From positions 795,872 to 859,871 of the forward strand of contig NZ_LT608315.1 in the NCBI RefSeq assembly GCF_900095825.1: DNA of 64,000 bases, read 5' to 3'. Below are positions 29,235 to 37,773 of the stretch, piece after piece (position 1 is the first letter of the stretch; each line of letters opens with the position of its first letter). The notes beneath the pieces are model-generated. The model had not been told where the DNA came from. It saw only the letters and a program-made list of their open reading frames with translations, and ran no database searches. Source of the DNA: Acidaminococcus massiliensis (lineage in GTDB: Bacteria > Bacillota > Negativicutes > Acidaminococcales > Acidaminococcaceae). A program made the translations under genes and the position numbers.

Positions 29235-30925
29235 TGAAGAACCCTGCATATCAATATGCGCAAGACGTAGTGAAGGGCAATATTAATGCTCCGAAGTACG
29301 TCAAGCTGCAATGCAAAGAATTTTTGATGATCGCGGACGATAAATTAAAGAAATATTGCCTGAACAAAGAACGGCTGGAAACCATTGAGAAGCTTCTGAG
29401 CTTAATGGTGATGCCCAAAGGGCTTCAAGCAGGACGAACTATCAAGGACAGCTTGGCCGGCTTCCAGTGGCTGCTGATCGTAGCGGTCTTGTGCACCGTC
29501 TATAGAGACAAGCCAGAAAAAAGGAGATACGAAAGAGCAGTATTCGAGATTTGCAGGAAAAACGGGAAGACCTTTCTGATCGGCGTGATTTTCTTGCTGC
29601 TGTTCTTCTTGGAACCCAAACTGAGCAAGTTTTATTCTGTGGCTCCGGATGGATCTTTGAGCCGAGAAGTCAAAAGTGCAATCCACGACATCATCATCTC
29701 TTCCCCAGCCCTGGCCGGGAAATACAACGGGAAAGACAAGTTCAAGATGTTGCGGGACCAGATTACCTGCAACCTGACAGAGAACGACTATTTCCCGCTC
29801 AATTATTCTACTAGCCGGCTGGATGGGAAATTGCCCAATGTGTTTCTGGTGGATGAAGCCGGCGCACTGCCGAACCCCTATGCAATTGAGGCTATGGCTT
29901 CCGGGCAGCTGACCATTCTAAACAAGCTTGGGTTCATCATTTCTACGAAGTACCCAACGATACAGAACCCTTTTGAAGATGAATGCGATTATGCCAAAAG
30001 AGTCCTAGACGGCACGGTAGAAGATGATTCGGAGTTCTCCCTCTTGTATGAGCCTGACAACAAGAAAGATTGGGCTTCAGACGATGGAATCCTGGAGCAA
30101 TCCAACCCTTTGGCTCTTGAAGTACCTGAAATCATGGATGACTTGAAGAAAAAGAGACAGCAGGCCATTGAAGTACAAAGCAAAAGGGAAAACTTCATTA
30201 CCAAACACTGCAATATTATTTATCAGGGAATGGGGACAGAATCCTATATTTCCGTTGCAGATCTACAGGCTTGCCGGGCATCTGAGCCGATTGACTGGAC
30301 CGGCAGAGAGGTGTTCCTGGGCGTTGACCTGTCTATGAGCAATGATAACTGCTCTGTGGCAATGTGTTCCTACGATGAAGACCTGGGAAAAGTACTTTTT
30401 AAAACCATGGCCTTTATCCCTGAAGGACGAATCGAAGAGAAGAACCGCCTGGAGAAAATCAACTACTACGACTATTGCAAAGCTGGCTGGTGTATCGCTT
30501 GTGGTGATCGTACTATTGATTATTCGGTGATTGAAGATTATGTCCTTACCCTGGAAGAAAAAATGGGGGTTAAAATCAACAGTTTGGGCTATGATCGGTA
30601 CAATGCAATTTCTTCTGCCCAGAAATGGGAGAGCGAAGGCCTTGTGACTGTCGAAATCAAGCAGCATTCCAGTGTTCTGCATCCGCCAACTAAATGGCTG
30701 AGCGAGCTGGTAGAAGATGGAAAGGTGTTATATGAACCTGACAAACTTGTCGAGCTGAACTTTGATAATGCACGCTGTACCTATGATACTAATCTCAACA
30801 GATACGTAAACAAGAAAAAATCTAACGGTAAAGTGGATGAAGTCGTTGCTCTTATTAATGCGATGTACCTACTTCAGCAGAATGTGTTGCTGAAAGGGAC
30901 ATTGGATTGGGTAGCTCAATATTAA
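29231..30925 (+). CDS. terL: Terminase large subunit
   Basis: 564 residues. ATPase domain: deviant Walker A CRKNGKT near residue 110, Walker B VFLVDEAG near residue 200, coupling motif STKYPT. Nuclease domain: EVFLGVDLSMSNDN near residue 360 and C-terminal KSNGKVDEVVALINAMY. It packages DNA into the prohead. GTG 29231 (6 nt after GGAGG) or ATG 29234 may be used. Confidence 0.94.
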   Translation: MMKNPAYQYAQDVVKGNINAPKYVKLQCKEFLMIADDKLKKYCLNKERLETIEKLLSLMVMPKGLQAGRTIKDSLAGFQWLLIVAVLCTVYRDKPEKRRYERAVFEICRKNGKTFLIGVIFLLLFFLEPKLSKFYSVAPDGSLSREVKSAIHDIIISSPALAGKYNGKDKFKMLRDQITCNLTENDYFPLNYSTSRLDGKLPNVFLVDEAGALPNPYAIEAMASGQLTILNKLGFIISTKYPTIQNPFEDECDYAKRVLDGTVEDDSEFSLLYEPDNKKDWASDDGILEQSNPLALEVPEIMDDLKKKRQQAIEVQSKRENFITKHCNIIYQGMGTESYISVADLQACRASEPIDWTGREVFLGVDLSMSNDNCSVAMCSYDEDLGKVLFKTMAFIPEGRIEEKNRLEKINYYDYCKAGWCIACGDRTIDYSVIEDYVLTLEEKMGVKINSLGYDRYNAISSAQKWESEGLVTVEIKQHSSVLHPPTKWLSELVEDGKVLYEPDKLVELNFDNARCTYDTNLNRYVNKKKSNGKVDEVVALINAMYLLQQNVLLKGTLDWVAQY

Positions 30926-30937
30926 GGAGGTGATAAA

Positions 30938-32191
30938 GTGTTTAGGTGGTTGAAAAAGAAAATTGAAAAAAGAGACCAGAGCGCAGAAACCTTGGATTTG
31001 CTGCTTCGATCCGGAAATACCACTCCGGGATACATAACTAAACGAAAAGCCCTAAATATCCCGGCAGTAGCAGCTGGCATTAACTTTATTGCCTCTACGA
31101 TTACTACCATTCCTATCCGGCTCTATCACCGGGTTGATAAGGATACTGTTGAAGAGGTGGCAACGGACGAAAGACTGAAGATCCTCAATGATGAACCTGA
31201 AAATCAAATGGATGCGACTCAGTTTTTAAAGGCGTTGGTCACTGATGTGATCCTTTTTGGAAATGGATATGCTGTAGTGGAACGAGCCGGCAATACGGTA
31301 CAGGCTCTTTATTATGTAGATCCTCAATATGTGAATATCGTTGTTGGAGTTGATCATGTAAAGAAGGATGCCTGGATTACCATTGACGCCAGGGCAATAG
31401 ATCCCTATAAGGTCATGAGAGTTACTCTTGACAGTGTCGACGGCGTGACTGGGAGAGGGATCCTAAAGAGGAACCCTATTCTTTTCCAAGCAATGTACAA
31501 TGCTTTGGAATATGAGAACAACAGCATCAGCACGGGGACTAAAAGAGGATTTTTATCTTCTAAAGTCAAGCTGGCAAAGGATGCACTAGAAGCAGTGAAG
31601 GCTGCATGGAAAAAACTTACTTCTAATGGATCCAGTAATGACATGGTTATCCTGAATGAAGGGATTTCCTTTGAACCCATTAATAGTACCGCAACCGAGA
31701 ATCAGCTAAATGAAAACAAGAAAACCAATGCTGATCTTGTATATGGCATGATGGGCCTGAGCAGCGAGCTGTTTAGCAACCCAACCAATGAAACTTACAA
31801 CAATGCCATTAAAACAGGGGTTTTGCCAATACTAAGGACATTAGAAAGCGCTTTTAACAAGGCTCTGCTTCTTGAAATAGAAAAAGGAAGCTATTTCTTT
31901 AAATTTGATACTTCCAATGTGCTCAGATCTACTCTACTTGAGCGGTATCAAGGCTATGAATTAGCTCTTAAAAATGGTTGGTTGCAGGTGGATGAAGTTC
32001 GTAAGATGGAGAACCTTCCGCCTTTAGGATTAGATTTTGTGAAATTAGGATTGGCCGATGTTCTATACTATCCTAAAACTCATGAAACCTATACCCCAAA
32101 TACCAATGCTACTGCCAGCTTGACTGGTGATGGCCATTCTGGAGGGAAAGGAGGAGATGAAAACAATGAAAATCGAGATCCGAGCGAATGA
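30938..32191 (+). CDS. Portal protein, HK97 family
   Basis: 417 residues. KRKALNIPAVAAGINFIAST, LFGNGYAVVERAGNTVQALYYVDP and GMMGLSSELFSNPTNETYNNA are typical of the HK97 (PF04860) portal family, which forms the dodecameric DNA entry ring. GTG start 5 nt after AAGGAGGTGA. It overlaps the protease gene by 26 bp. Confidence 0.94.
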   Translation: MFRWLKKKIEKRDQSAETLDLLLRSGNTTPGYITKRKALNIPAVAAGINFIASTITTIPIRLYHRVDKDTVEEVATDERLKILNDEPENQMDATQFLKALVTDVILFGNGYAVVERAGNTVQALYYVDPQYVNIVVGVDHVKKDAWITIDARAIDPYKVMRVTLDSVDGVTGRGILKRNPILFQAMYNALEYENNSISTGTKRGFLSSKVKLAKDALEAVKAAWKKLTSNGSSNDMVILNEGISFEPINSTATENQLNENKKTNADLVYGMMGLSSELFSNPTNETYNNAIKTGVLPILRTLESAFNKALLLEIEKGSYFFKFDTSNVLRSTLLERYQGYELALKNGWLQVDEVRKMENLPPLGLDFVKLGLADVLYYPKTHETYTPNTNATASLTGDGHSGGKGGDENNENRDPSE

Positions 32192-32783
32192 CACAGCCCT
32201 TATTTCCGGATATGTGAATGTGGTTGAAAGAGAAAGTAGAACGATGAGGGATATTTCCGGTCCCTTCATTGAGACGGTAAAAGCAGGGGTTTTCAAGAAA
32301 TCTTTAGAAAGGCACCCGGTTGAACTGCGATTTGATCACAGATTGCCTCTTGGAAGTACTAAAGATGGGGCCCTGGAGCTTAGAGAAGACAATATTGGCC
32401 TCTATGCGAAGGCTGTAGTAAGTGATCCTAAAGTCGTCCAAAAAGCCAGGGAAGACAAACTTTCCGGGTGGAGCTTTGGCTTTAGGAGCCTGAAAGACAG
32501 CTGGGTGCCCCAGGAAAATGGTATCAGAAAGCGTAACTTGGAAGATATTGACTTGGTTGAAGTCAGTATTTTGGATGTAACCCCTGCTTATCCGGCTACT
32601 TCTATTGAAACCAGAGATGGGAAAGAAGATTTGCTGGAATTCCGTAATGTCCAGGAAGAAATTGAATTAGACATTGAGAAAAGAGCAGAAAACCAAGAGA
32701 AAACTGAACCCCAAAGTGAAAAAGTTGATATGAATCAACTTAAACGTGAGTTCGAATTTGTAAATTTAGGAGGAAAACGATGA
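32166..32783 (+). CDS. Prohead protease, HK97 family
   Basis: 205 residues, starting MKIEIRANDTALISGYVNVVERES. Catalytic His in LRFDHRLPLGST (about residue 58) and Ser in KLSGWSFGFR (about residue 105) match the U35/S78-type phage prohead protease. It cleaves the N-terminal delta domain of the capsid protein. The C-terminal 40 residues are charged. It ends overlapping the capsid gene (ATGA). Start chosen among three in-frame ATGs by family alignment and spacing. Confidence 0.9.
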   Translation: MKIEIRANDTALISGYVNVVERESRTMRDISGPFIETVKAGVFKKSLERHPVELRFDHRLPLGSTKDGALELREDNIGLYAKAVVSDPKVVQKAREDKLSGWSFGFRSLKDSWVPQENGIRKRNLEDIDLVEVSILDVTPAYPATSIETRDGKEDLLEFRNVQEEIELDIEKRAENQEKTEPQSEKVDMNQLKREFEFVNLGGKR

Positions 32784-33937
32784 ATATTAAAGCTTTGATT
32801 GAAAAAAGAAATGCGATTGTTGCTGATATGTCTAAGCTGTTTGACACGGCTGATACTGAAAAGCGGTCCTTCAATGAAGATGAAACGAAAAAATTTGATG
32901 AAATGAAGAAGGAAATTGCTGATATTGATGCCATGATCAACCGGTACAATGAAGCAAGAGCTCTTGAAAATGGGGCTCCGAAACAGGAAAAGAAAGAAGT
33001 TGACCAGGAAGCCCTGGAAATGAGAGCCTTTTCTAACTTTATCCGTACTAATAGCACTCATTATGTGGAAGAACGGGCCGATGTTAACTTTACTACTGGT
33101 GATAACGGCACTCTGATCCCTACCAGCATTGCTAACAAGATCATTGATACGGTTAAAAATGTATCTCCGATCTTTTCCATGGCCACGAAATATAATGTCA
33201 AAGGCAATCTGACTTTCCCGATTTACGATGAATCCACCCAGAAAATTACGGTTGCTTATGCTACTGAATTTAAGGCACTGGATGCATCTGCTGGTAAGTT
33301 CAAAGGGATTACTCTGGGCGGTTTCCTGGCTGGTTCTCTGATCAAGATTTCCCGCTCTTTGATCAACAACACTGAATTCGACGTAGCTGCCTATGTGATT
33401 AATGAAATGGCACTGCGAATTGCTGAATTTCTGGAACATGAACTGCTGGTCGGCACCGGCAATAATGCTATGACCGGCGTACTGAGTGCGGCAAACACCA
33501 ATGTTTATACGACTCAGGCAGCCACCGCGATTTCTGCGGATGATCTGATTGCAGTCCAGGTAAAACTGCCCCAGGCTCTGCGGAAAAATACTGCCTGGAT
33601 CATGAATACTTCTACTATGCTGGCCATTCGGCAGCTGAAAGACGGGGAAGGCCGCTATATACTGCAGCCTGATTTGACTAGAGGATTTGGATATGTCCTG
33701 CTGGGGGTTCCTGTATATGAATCTGACACGGTAGACGGTATTGCAGCTGGTAAAGCGGTAATTGCTTATGGCGATTTCAGCGGCCTCTATGTAAACCTGC
33801 GTCCTGGCATTGAAACCCAGGTGCTGCAGGAAAAATATGCTGATGAACATGCTACCGGTTTTGTGGCCTGGTTTGAAGCAGACTCCAAGATTGTTGAAAC
33901 TCAGAAACTGGTCGCTGTAAAGATGAAGGCTGCATAA
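32780..33937 (+). CDS. Major capsid protein, HK97 fold
   Basis: 385 residues. N-terminal coiled-coil delta domain (residues 1-~85, MNIKALIEKRNAIVADMSKLF), then the HK97 fold: NGTLIPTSIANKIIDTV, GTGNNAMTGVLSA, AWIMNTSTMLAIRQLKDGEGRY, and LLGVPVYESD. The delta domain is probably removed by the protease encoded upstream. Forms the icosahedral head. Confidence 0.95.
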   Translation: MNIKALIEKRNAIVADMSKLFDTADTEKRSFNEDETKKFDEMKKEIADIDAMINRYNEARALENGAPKQEKKEVDQEALEMRAFSNFIRTNSTHYVEERADVNFTTGDNGTLIPTSIANKIIDTVKNVSPIFSMATKYNVKGNLTFPIYDESTQKITVAYATEFKALDASAGKFKGITLGGFLAGSLIKISRSLINNTEFDVAAYVINEMALRIAEFLEHELLVGTGNNAMTGVLSAANTNVYTTQAATAISADDLIAVQVKLPQALRKNTAWIMNTSTMLAIRQLKDGEGRYILQPDLTRGFGYVLLGVPVYESDTVDGIAAGKAVIAYGDFSGLYVNLRPGIETQVLQEKYADEHATGFVAWFEADSKIVETQKLVAVKMKAA

Positions 33938-33939
33938 TC

Positions 33940-34113
33940 ATGAGCACCTTTAAAGTTTTAAAAAGCTTTGGCGGAGTAATTTCCGCAACATGTGGTGAAA
34001 AAATTGAAATCGACGAACCTGGGGCGATCAAGGATCTGACCGAAGCCGGGTTCATAAAGGAGGTGAAGGGAAAAGCTTCACCTAAACTTGCGGAAAATGT
34101 AAAGGAAGGATGA
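33940..34113 (+). CDS. Small phage head-module protein
   Basis: 57 residues, MSTFKVLKSFGGVISATCGE ... AGFIKEVKGK..., a short beta-rich pattern like small head-decoration or connector-associated proteins; no family assigned. It lies 2 bp after the capsid gene and 1 bp before the connector gene, so it is part of the head operon. Confidence 0.6.
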   Translation: MSTFKVLKSFGGVISATCGEKIEIDEPGAIKDLTEAGFIKEVKGKASPKLAENVKEG

Positions 34114-34114
34114 T

Positions 34115-34399
34115 ATGAAGGTTAGCGAAATCACTCTTGATATATTAAAACAGTATTTAAGAGTGGCAGGGACGGCAGATGATATTCTGCTTAAAGCGAT
34201 TCTTGCTGGAGCCATTCAGTTTTCAGTGAATTATACTGGACTTTCTGAAACGGATCTGGATGATAAACCTGATATGCCACTTGCTATTCTTGCCCTTTGT
34301 TCCGATATGTATGAAGTTCGCCAGGCTACTGTTACCGGATTACAAATTAATCCAACCGTTGCTCAAATCCTTGGATCTTATTGCCAGAATTTTTTATAA
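34115..34399 (+). CDS. Head-tail connector protein (gp6-like)
   Basis: 94 residues (MKVSEITLDILKQYLRVAGTAD ... ALCSDMYEVRQA), the helical pattern of the phage gp6/DNA-packaging connector family that binds below the portal. Confidence 0.85.
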   Translation: MKVSEITLDILKQYLRVAGTADDILLKAILAGAIQFSVNYTGLSETDLDDKPDMPLAILALCSDMYEVRQATVTGLQINPTVAQILGSYCQNFL

Positions 34400-34412
34400 G
34401 AGGTAATTTCCT

Positions 34413-34766
34413 ATGGTTATGAGAAGAATTAATAACCGATTGGCAACCCAGCTTAATAAGAAAGTAGAAATCTGGCATACGGTAGCAAGCACAGCGAGAA
34501 ACGAGTTGGGCCAAAAACCGGTTGAAGATCAGTTGCTTGATACAGTTTATGCAGGGATTATTCCTCAAACGGGATCCCTGCTGACTGGGCGAACCGCTGA
34601 TACAGATCTTTCCAGAACTACCCATAAGGTAATCATGAGATACCGGGATGATTTGACTCCGGATATGTGGATCATGGCTGAAGGCGTGCGTTATGATATC
34701 CTTTATATTATGGATCCATATTTGAATCATGAAAGACTGGAAATCTTTTGCGAGGTGAGAATATGA
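34413..34766 (+). CDS. Head-tail adaptor / head closure protein
   Basis: 117 residues, beta-rich (VEIWHTVASTARNELGQK, DTVYAGIIPQTGSLLTGR, THKVIMRYRDDLTPDMWI), matching SPP1 gp16-type head closure proteins. Overlaps the next gene (ATGA). Confidence 0.82.
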   Translation: MVMRRINNRLATQLNKKVEIWHTVASTARNELGQKPVEDQLLDTVYAGIIPQTGSLLTGRTADTDLSRTTHKVIMRYRDDLTPDMWIMAEGVRYDILYIMDPYLNHERLEIFCEVRI

Positions 34767-35218
34767 CGGTTATTTTTGATATTCATGAACTAACCGGGTT
34801 TAACAACAAGGTCCTAAAAGAAGTAATAGAGGATTTCCCTAAAGAATCTTTCAGCTTTGTCAGAAAGGCAGCTGCTGTCTTTAGACGTCAGGCTATGGCC
34901 GAGTATAAGGCAAAGACTGGGAAGAAAACAGGGAATCTGCGGCGGGGCTTAATACGTGGCAGGGCGTATAAGTGGCAGGAAAATCAATACCAGTGCCGGG
35001 TGAAAAATTCTGCACCCCATGCATGGTTGCTCGAACATGGTCATGAAACTATGGCTAAAAAGATAAATATTGAACGAGCAGAAAAAAGGGGGAAAACTAT
35101 CAAGGAAAAAGTTGCTGGCCGGCATCCTATGGGTATTGCTGCCAGCCATTTTGCCCCGGATTTTCAAAAAATGGCCGAAGAGTTCGTGGATGATCTGCTA
35201 AAGAAGGGGTTTTACTAA
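34763..35218 (+). CDS. HK97 gp10-like tail component
   Basis: 151 residues with KTGNLRRGLIRGRAY and SAPHAWLLEHGHET, the signature of the HK97 gp10 family of tail completion proteins. Start at 34763 overlaps the previous stop; the internal GAGG site supports it. Confidence 0.85.
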   Translation: MTVIFDIHELTGFNNKVLKEVIEDFPKESFSFVRKAAAVFRRQAMAEYKAKTGKKTGNLRRGLIRGRAYKWQENQYQCRVKNSAPHAWLLEHGHETMAKKINIERAEKRGKTIKEKVAGRHPMGIAASHFAPDFQKMAEEFVDDLLKKGFY

Positions 35219-35679
35219 TGCTTTCAGTTATTAATATCATCAAAGTCTTGACTGAAACAATTGAAGAAAATTTTCCGGATTATCCGGTAAACGACAGGGA
35301 CGTGGAAGAGAATTTTCCACGTCCTAGTTCTTTTATCGACGTTGAAACTGTCACTGGTGACAATGTAACTCCTGAGTATGTAAGAGAAACGAGCCAATTG
35401 GTACTTTATTTCTTTGCTACAGATAATTACCGGGGGTTCCTTGACTTGCTCAAAATTAAGGACAAGCTGCTTGAAATCCTGAATTTGCCTCTTGAGATCA
35501 AGGATGACAGCGGCAATGTATTGGCGCATGTGACTTTTGATGAAGTTAATGTGAATATAGAGAAAGCAGATAAAGCACTTACCTGTGGAATGACGAGTGT
35601 GCTGATCCAACAGCGCAATGAAGATGATGATATTCCGATGATGGAAGATCTTGATGTAAATTTACGCGAGGAGGAATAA
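35218..35679 (+). CDS. Tail completion protein (DUF6838-like)
   Basis: 153 residues. MLSVINIIKVLTETIEENFPDY ... LVLYFFATDNYRGFLDL ... EKADKALTCGMTSVLIQQR is the pattern of the DUF6838/minor tail family found before the sheath gene in PBSX-like phages. Confidence 0.75.
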   Translation: MLSVINIIKVLTETIEENFPDYPVNDRDVEENFPRPSSFIDVETVTGDNVTPEYVRETSQLVLYFFATDNYRGFLDLLKIKDKLLEILNLPLEIKDDSGNVLAHVTFDEVNVNIEKADKALTCGMTSVLIQQRNEDDDIPMMEDLDVNLREEE

Positions 35680-35682
35680 CTT

Positions 35683-36774
35683 ATGAGTATTGGACTGCCG
35701 ACGTTTGAAATTGATTTTATCCAAAAGGCAGTTACGGCAATTACCCGATCTGAAAGAGGAATTGCCTGCATTGTCGTATATGATGATACTGTAACAGATC
35801 CTGGATACGCAACCTATAAATATGCTGCGGATGTTCCTAAGACTGGTTTTACCGAGGCAAATTATAATGCTATCCAGAAATGCTGGCTTGTATCCGTGAA
35901 TAAAGTAATTGTAGTTCACGTTCCGACTGCTGCAGAGTTTGCTACTGTCCAGGCTATTCTGGAAAAACTGAGCTATAACTACGTCTGCGTTGTTAACAGT
36001 GAAGCTCAGGCCGCATTAGTTTCCTATATTATCAGCAAAAACAATCAGTCTAAAGGGAAAAAGTATGTTGCCGTTGTGGCGAATGTTACCACGGCTGACA
36101 GCAAATATGTAATCAATCTTAAAGGTGACTGGGTGCATGAAGTTGGCGCAGGAGAAAACACCCCGATGGTTAACTATTTGCCTCGGATGACCTCTATCTT
36201 GGCTAATCTCCCGCTGAACAGATCTATCACCTATTATGAACTGGAAGACCTGGATAAAGTGGATGATAGCTATATCACCATTGAAAAGGATGCTGATTCT
36301 TGGGTTGATAAAGGATGGCTGCTGCTGTTGAATGACGAAGATGGTGTGCTGGTAGGCCGTGGCGTTAATACTTTGACCACCTTTACTAGTACGGATACTG
36401 AAGATATGCGGAAAATCATTATCATGGAAGCTCTGAACTTGATTATTGAAGATATCTACAAGGTATTCAAGGCAAATTATGTGGGCAAGTACAAGAACTA
36501 CCTGGACAACCAGTATCTGTTTATTTCTGCCATTAATACTTATTTCCGTAATCTGGGAACTGAAGAAGTTCTGGATCCCGAATTCAACAACTTGGCTCAG
36601 ATTGATGTTGAATCGCAGAGAAATGCATGGTTAGGAATTGGGAAAACGGCAGCTGCTGACTGGGATGAAGATACTGTCAAAAAGATGACTTTTAAATCTT
36701 ATGTCTTCTTAGCGGGAGATATTAAGGCCTTGGATGCAGTTGAAGATCTTAAGTTCGCTATTACCTTGGAATAG
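35683..36774 (+). CDS. Tail sheath protein (XkdK-like)
   Basis: 363 residues. MSIGLPTFEIDFIQKAVTAI, GVNTLTTFTSTDTEDMRKI and the C-terminal ALDAVEDLKFAITLE match PBSX/Clostridium phage sheath proteins. Its presence makes the tail contractile (myovirus morphology). The long sheath contracts on infection. Confidence 0.93.
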   Translation: MSIGLPTFEIDFIQKAVTAITRSERGIACIVVYDDTVTDPGYATYKYAADVPKTGFTEANYNAIQKCWLVSVNKVIVVHVPTAAEFATVQAILEKLSYNYVCVVNSEAQAALVSYIISKNNQSKGKKYVAVVANVTTADSKYVINLKGDWVHEVGAGENTPMVNYLPRMTSILANLPLNRSITYYELEDLDKVDDSYITIEKDADSWVDKGWLLLLNDEDGVLVGRGVNTLTTFTSTDTEDMRKIIIMEALNLIIEDIYKVFKANYVGKYKNYLDNQYLFISAINTYFRNLGTEEVLDPEFNNLAQIDVESQRNAWLGIGKTAAADWDEDTVKKMTFKSYVFLAGDIKALDAVEDLKFAITLE

Positions 36775-36786
36775 GAGGTGGAATAA

Positions 36787-37215
36787 ATGGCAAAGATTGT
36801 AAATAAGATTATTCGTGGCAGTTTTGGCCGGCTGTGGGTGAATGGCAGTAAAATGGCCAATGTTAAAAGCTTTGAGCTAAAGGCAACGTTGAAATACGAA
36901 GCGGTAGAAATCAACGGCGAACTGTGTGAGCAGAACCGTTATGTCGGGTATTCTCTGGCAGGGACCATGACACTGCATCAGATTGACGACTCTGTTGCCG
37001 CCTTGGTCAATGATGGCATCAAGAGCGGGACGATGCCTAATATTAAACTGGTGTCTTCTCAAGCAGATCCTGATTCCAACGGCAGCACCAGAATTGAAAT
37101 CTATCACGTGACCTTTGACAGCCTGCAGCTGATTAAATTCGAGAACGGCAAAGTTGGGGAACAGGAAGTACCCTTTAAGGCCGGCGGGTATCAGTATCTG
37201 GACATGATTGTATGA
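36787..37215 (+). CDS. Tail tube protein (XkdM-like)
   Basis: 142 residues (GSFGRLWVNGSKMANVKSF ... AGTMTLHQIDDSVAALVNDG ... DSLQLIKFENGKVGEQEVP), the XkdM family that forms the inner tube inside the sheath. GGAGGTGG precedes the start. Confidence 0.92.
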   Translation: MAKIVNKIIRGSFGRLWVNGSKMANVKSFELKATLKYEAVEINGELCEQNRYVGYSLAGTMTLHQIDDSVAALVNDGIKSGTMPNIKLVSSQADPDSNGSTRIEIYHVTFDSLQLIKFENGKVGEQEVPFKAGGYQYLDMIV

Positions 37216-37231
37216 ACGGGAGGAAAAATAA

Positions 37232-37615
37232 ATGAGAAAAGCAACGTTGGAAGATCTGTTGACAAGAGCTGAACAGGCTAAAAAGGACCGGATGCGGACG
37301 GTGAATGTAGACGTAAAAAAATTGGGGCTGTCTCTTACAATTGTGAAACAGCCCTTGAATGCTGTTTCTAAAATTATGGATATGGCCAAGCAGGCTGATA
37401 CCATTGAGGGAGCAGTTGATGTGTATAAAGAACTGATTTATACTTGCTGCCCGTTACTCCATGACAAGAAGTTGCAGGAAGCCTATGACTGTCATGAACC
37501 TTACGATGTTGTAAGCGCAGTACTGGATGACAACATTTATGAAATTCAAGCACTGGGCATGAAAATTCTTGGCTTGTATGGCCTGGATGAGATTGTACAG
37601 TCTGTAAAAAACTGA
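37232..37615 (+). CDS. Tail assembly chaperone, short form (XkdN-like)
   Basis: 127 residues, MRKATLEDLLTRAEQAKKDR ... IYEIQALGMKILGLYGLDEI. Small helical chaperone of the tape measure protein. Its last codons GTA AAA AAC before TGA form a slippery site, so it is also the N-terminal part of a longer frameshifted product (to 37773). Confidence 0.88.
   Translation: MRKATLEDLLTRAEQAKKDRMRTVNVDVKKLGLSLTIVKQPLNAVSKIMDMAKQADTIEGAVDVYKELIYTCCPLLHDKKLQEAYDCHEPYDVVSAVLDDNIYEIQALGMKILGLYGLDEIVQSVKN
37606..37612 (+). promoter_or_regulatory. Programmed -1 ribosomal frameshift site
   Basis: The heptamer A AAA AAC is in the correct frame (GTA AAA AAC, then TGA). Slipping back one base avoids the stop and joins the chaperone to the frame at 37612-37773. 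Confidence 0.85.
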
Positions 37616-37773
37616 TTCGCTCAGATGCACAGCTCTATATGATGCATTATTACCTTGAAAAAGGTTATAGTTTGAAAGAGCTGGAGAATCTGAGCTGGAT
37701 AGAAATAATGTTTATGATTGCGAGCATGGATTTGACACAGGAGGAGGTGGAAGAAGCACATGGCCAGCATTAA
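37612..37773 (+). CDS. Frameshift extension of the tail assembly chaperone
   Basis: Read in -1 frame after the slip: LIRSDAQLYMMHYYLEKGYS ... MDLTQEEVEEAHGQH, 53 residues, no start codon with a ribosome site. The fused product would be about 180 residues, equivalent to gpG-gpGT in lambda or the paired chaperones of PBSX-like phages. The extension overlaps the tape measure start by 14 bp. Confidence 0.82.
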   Translation: MIRSDAQLYMMHYYLEKGYSLKELENLSWIEIMFMIASMDLTQEEVEEAHGQH

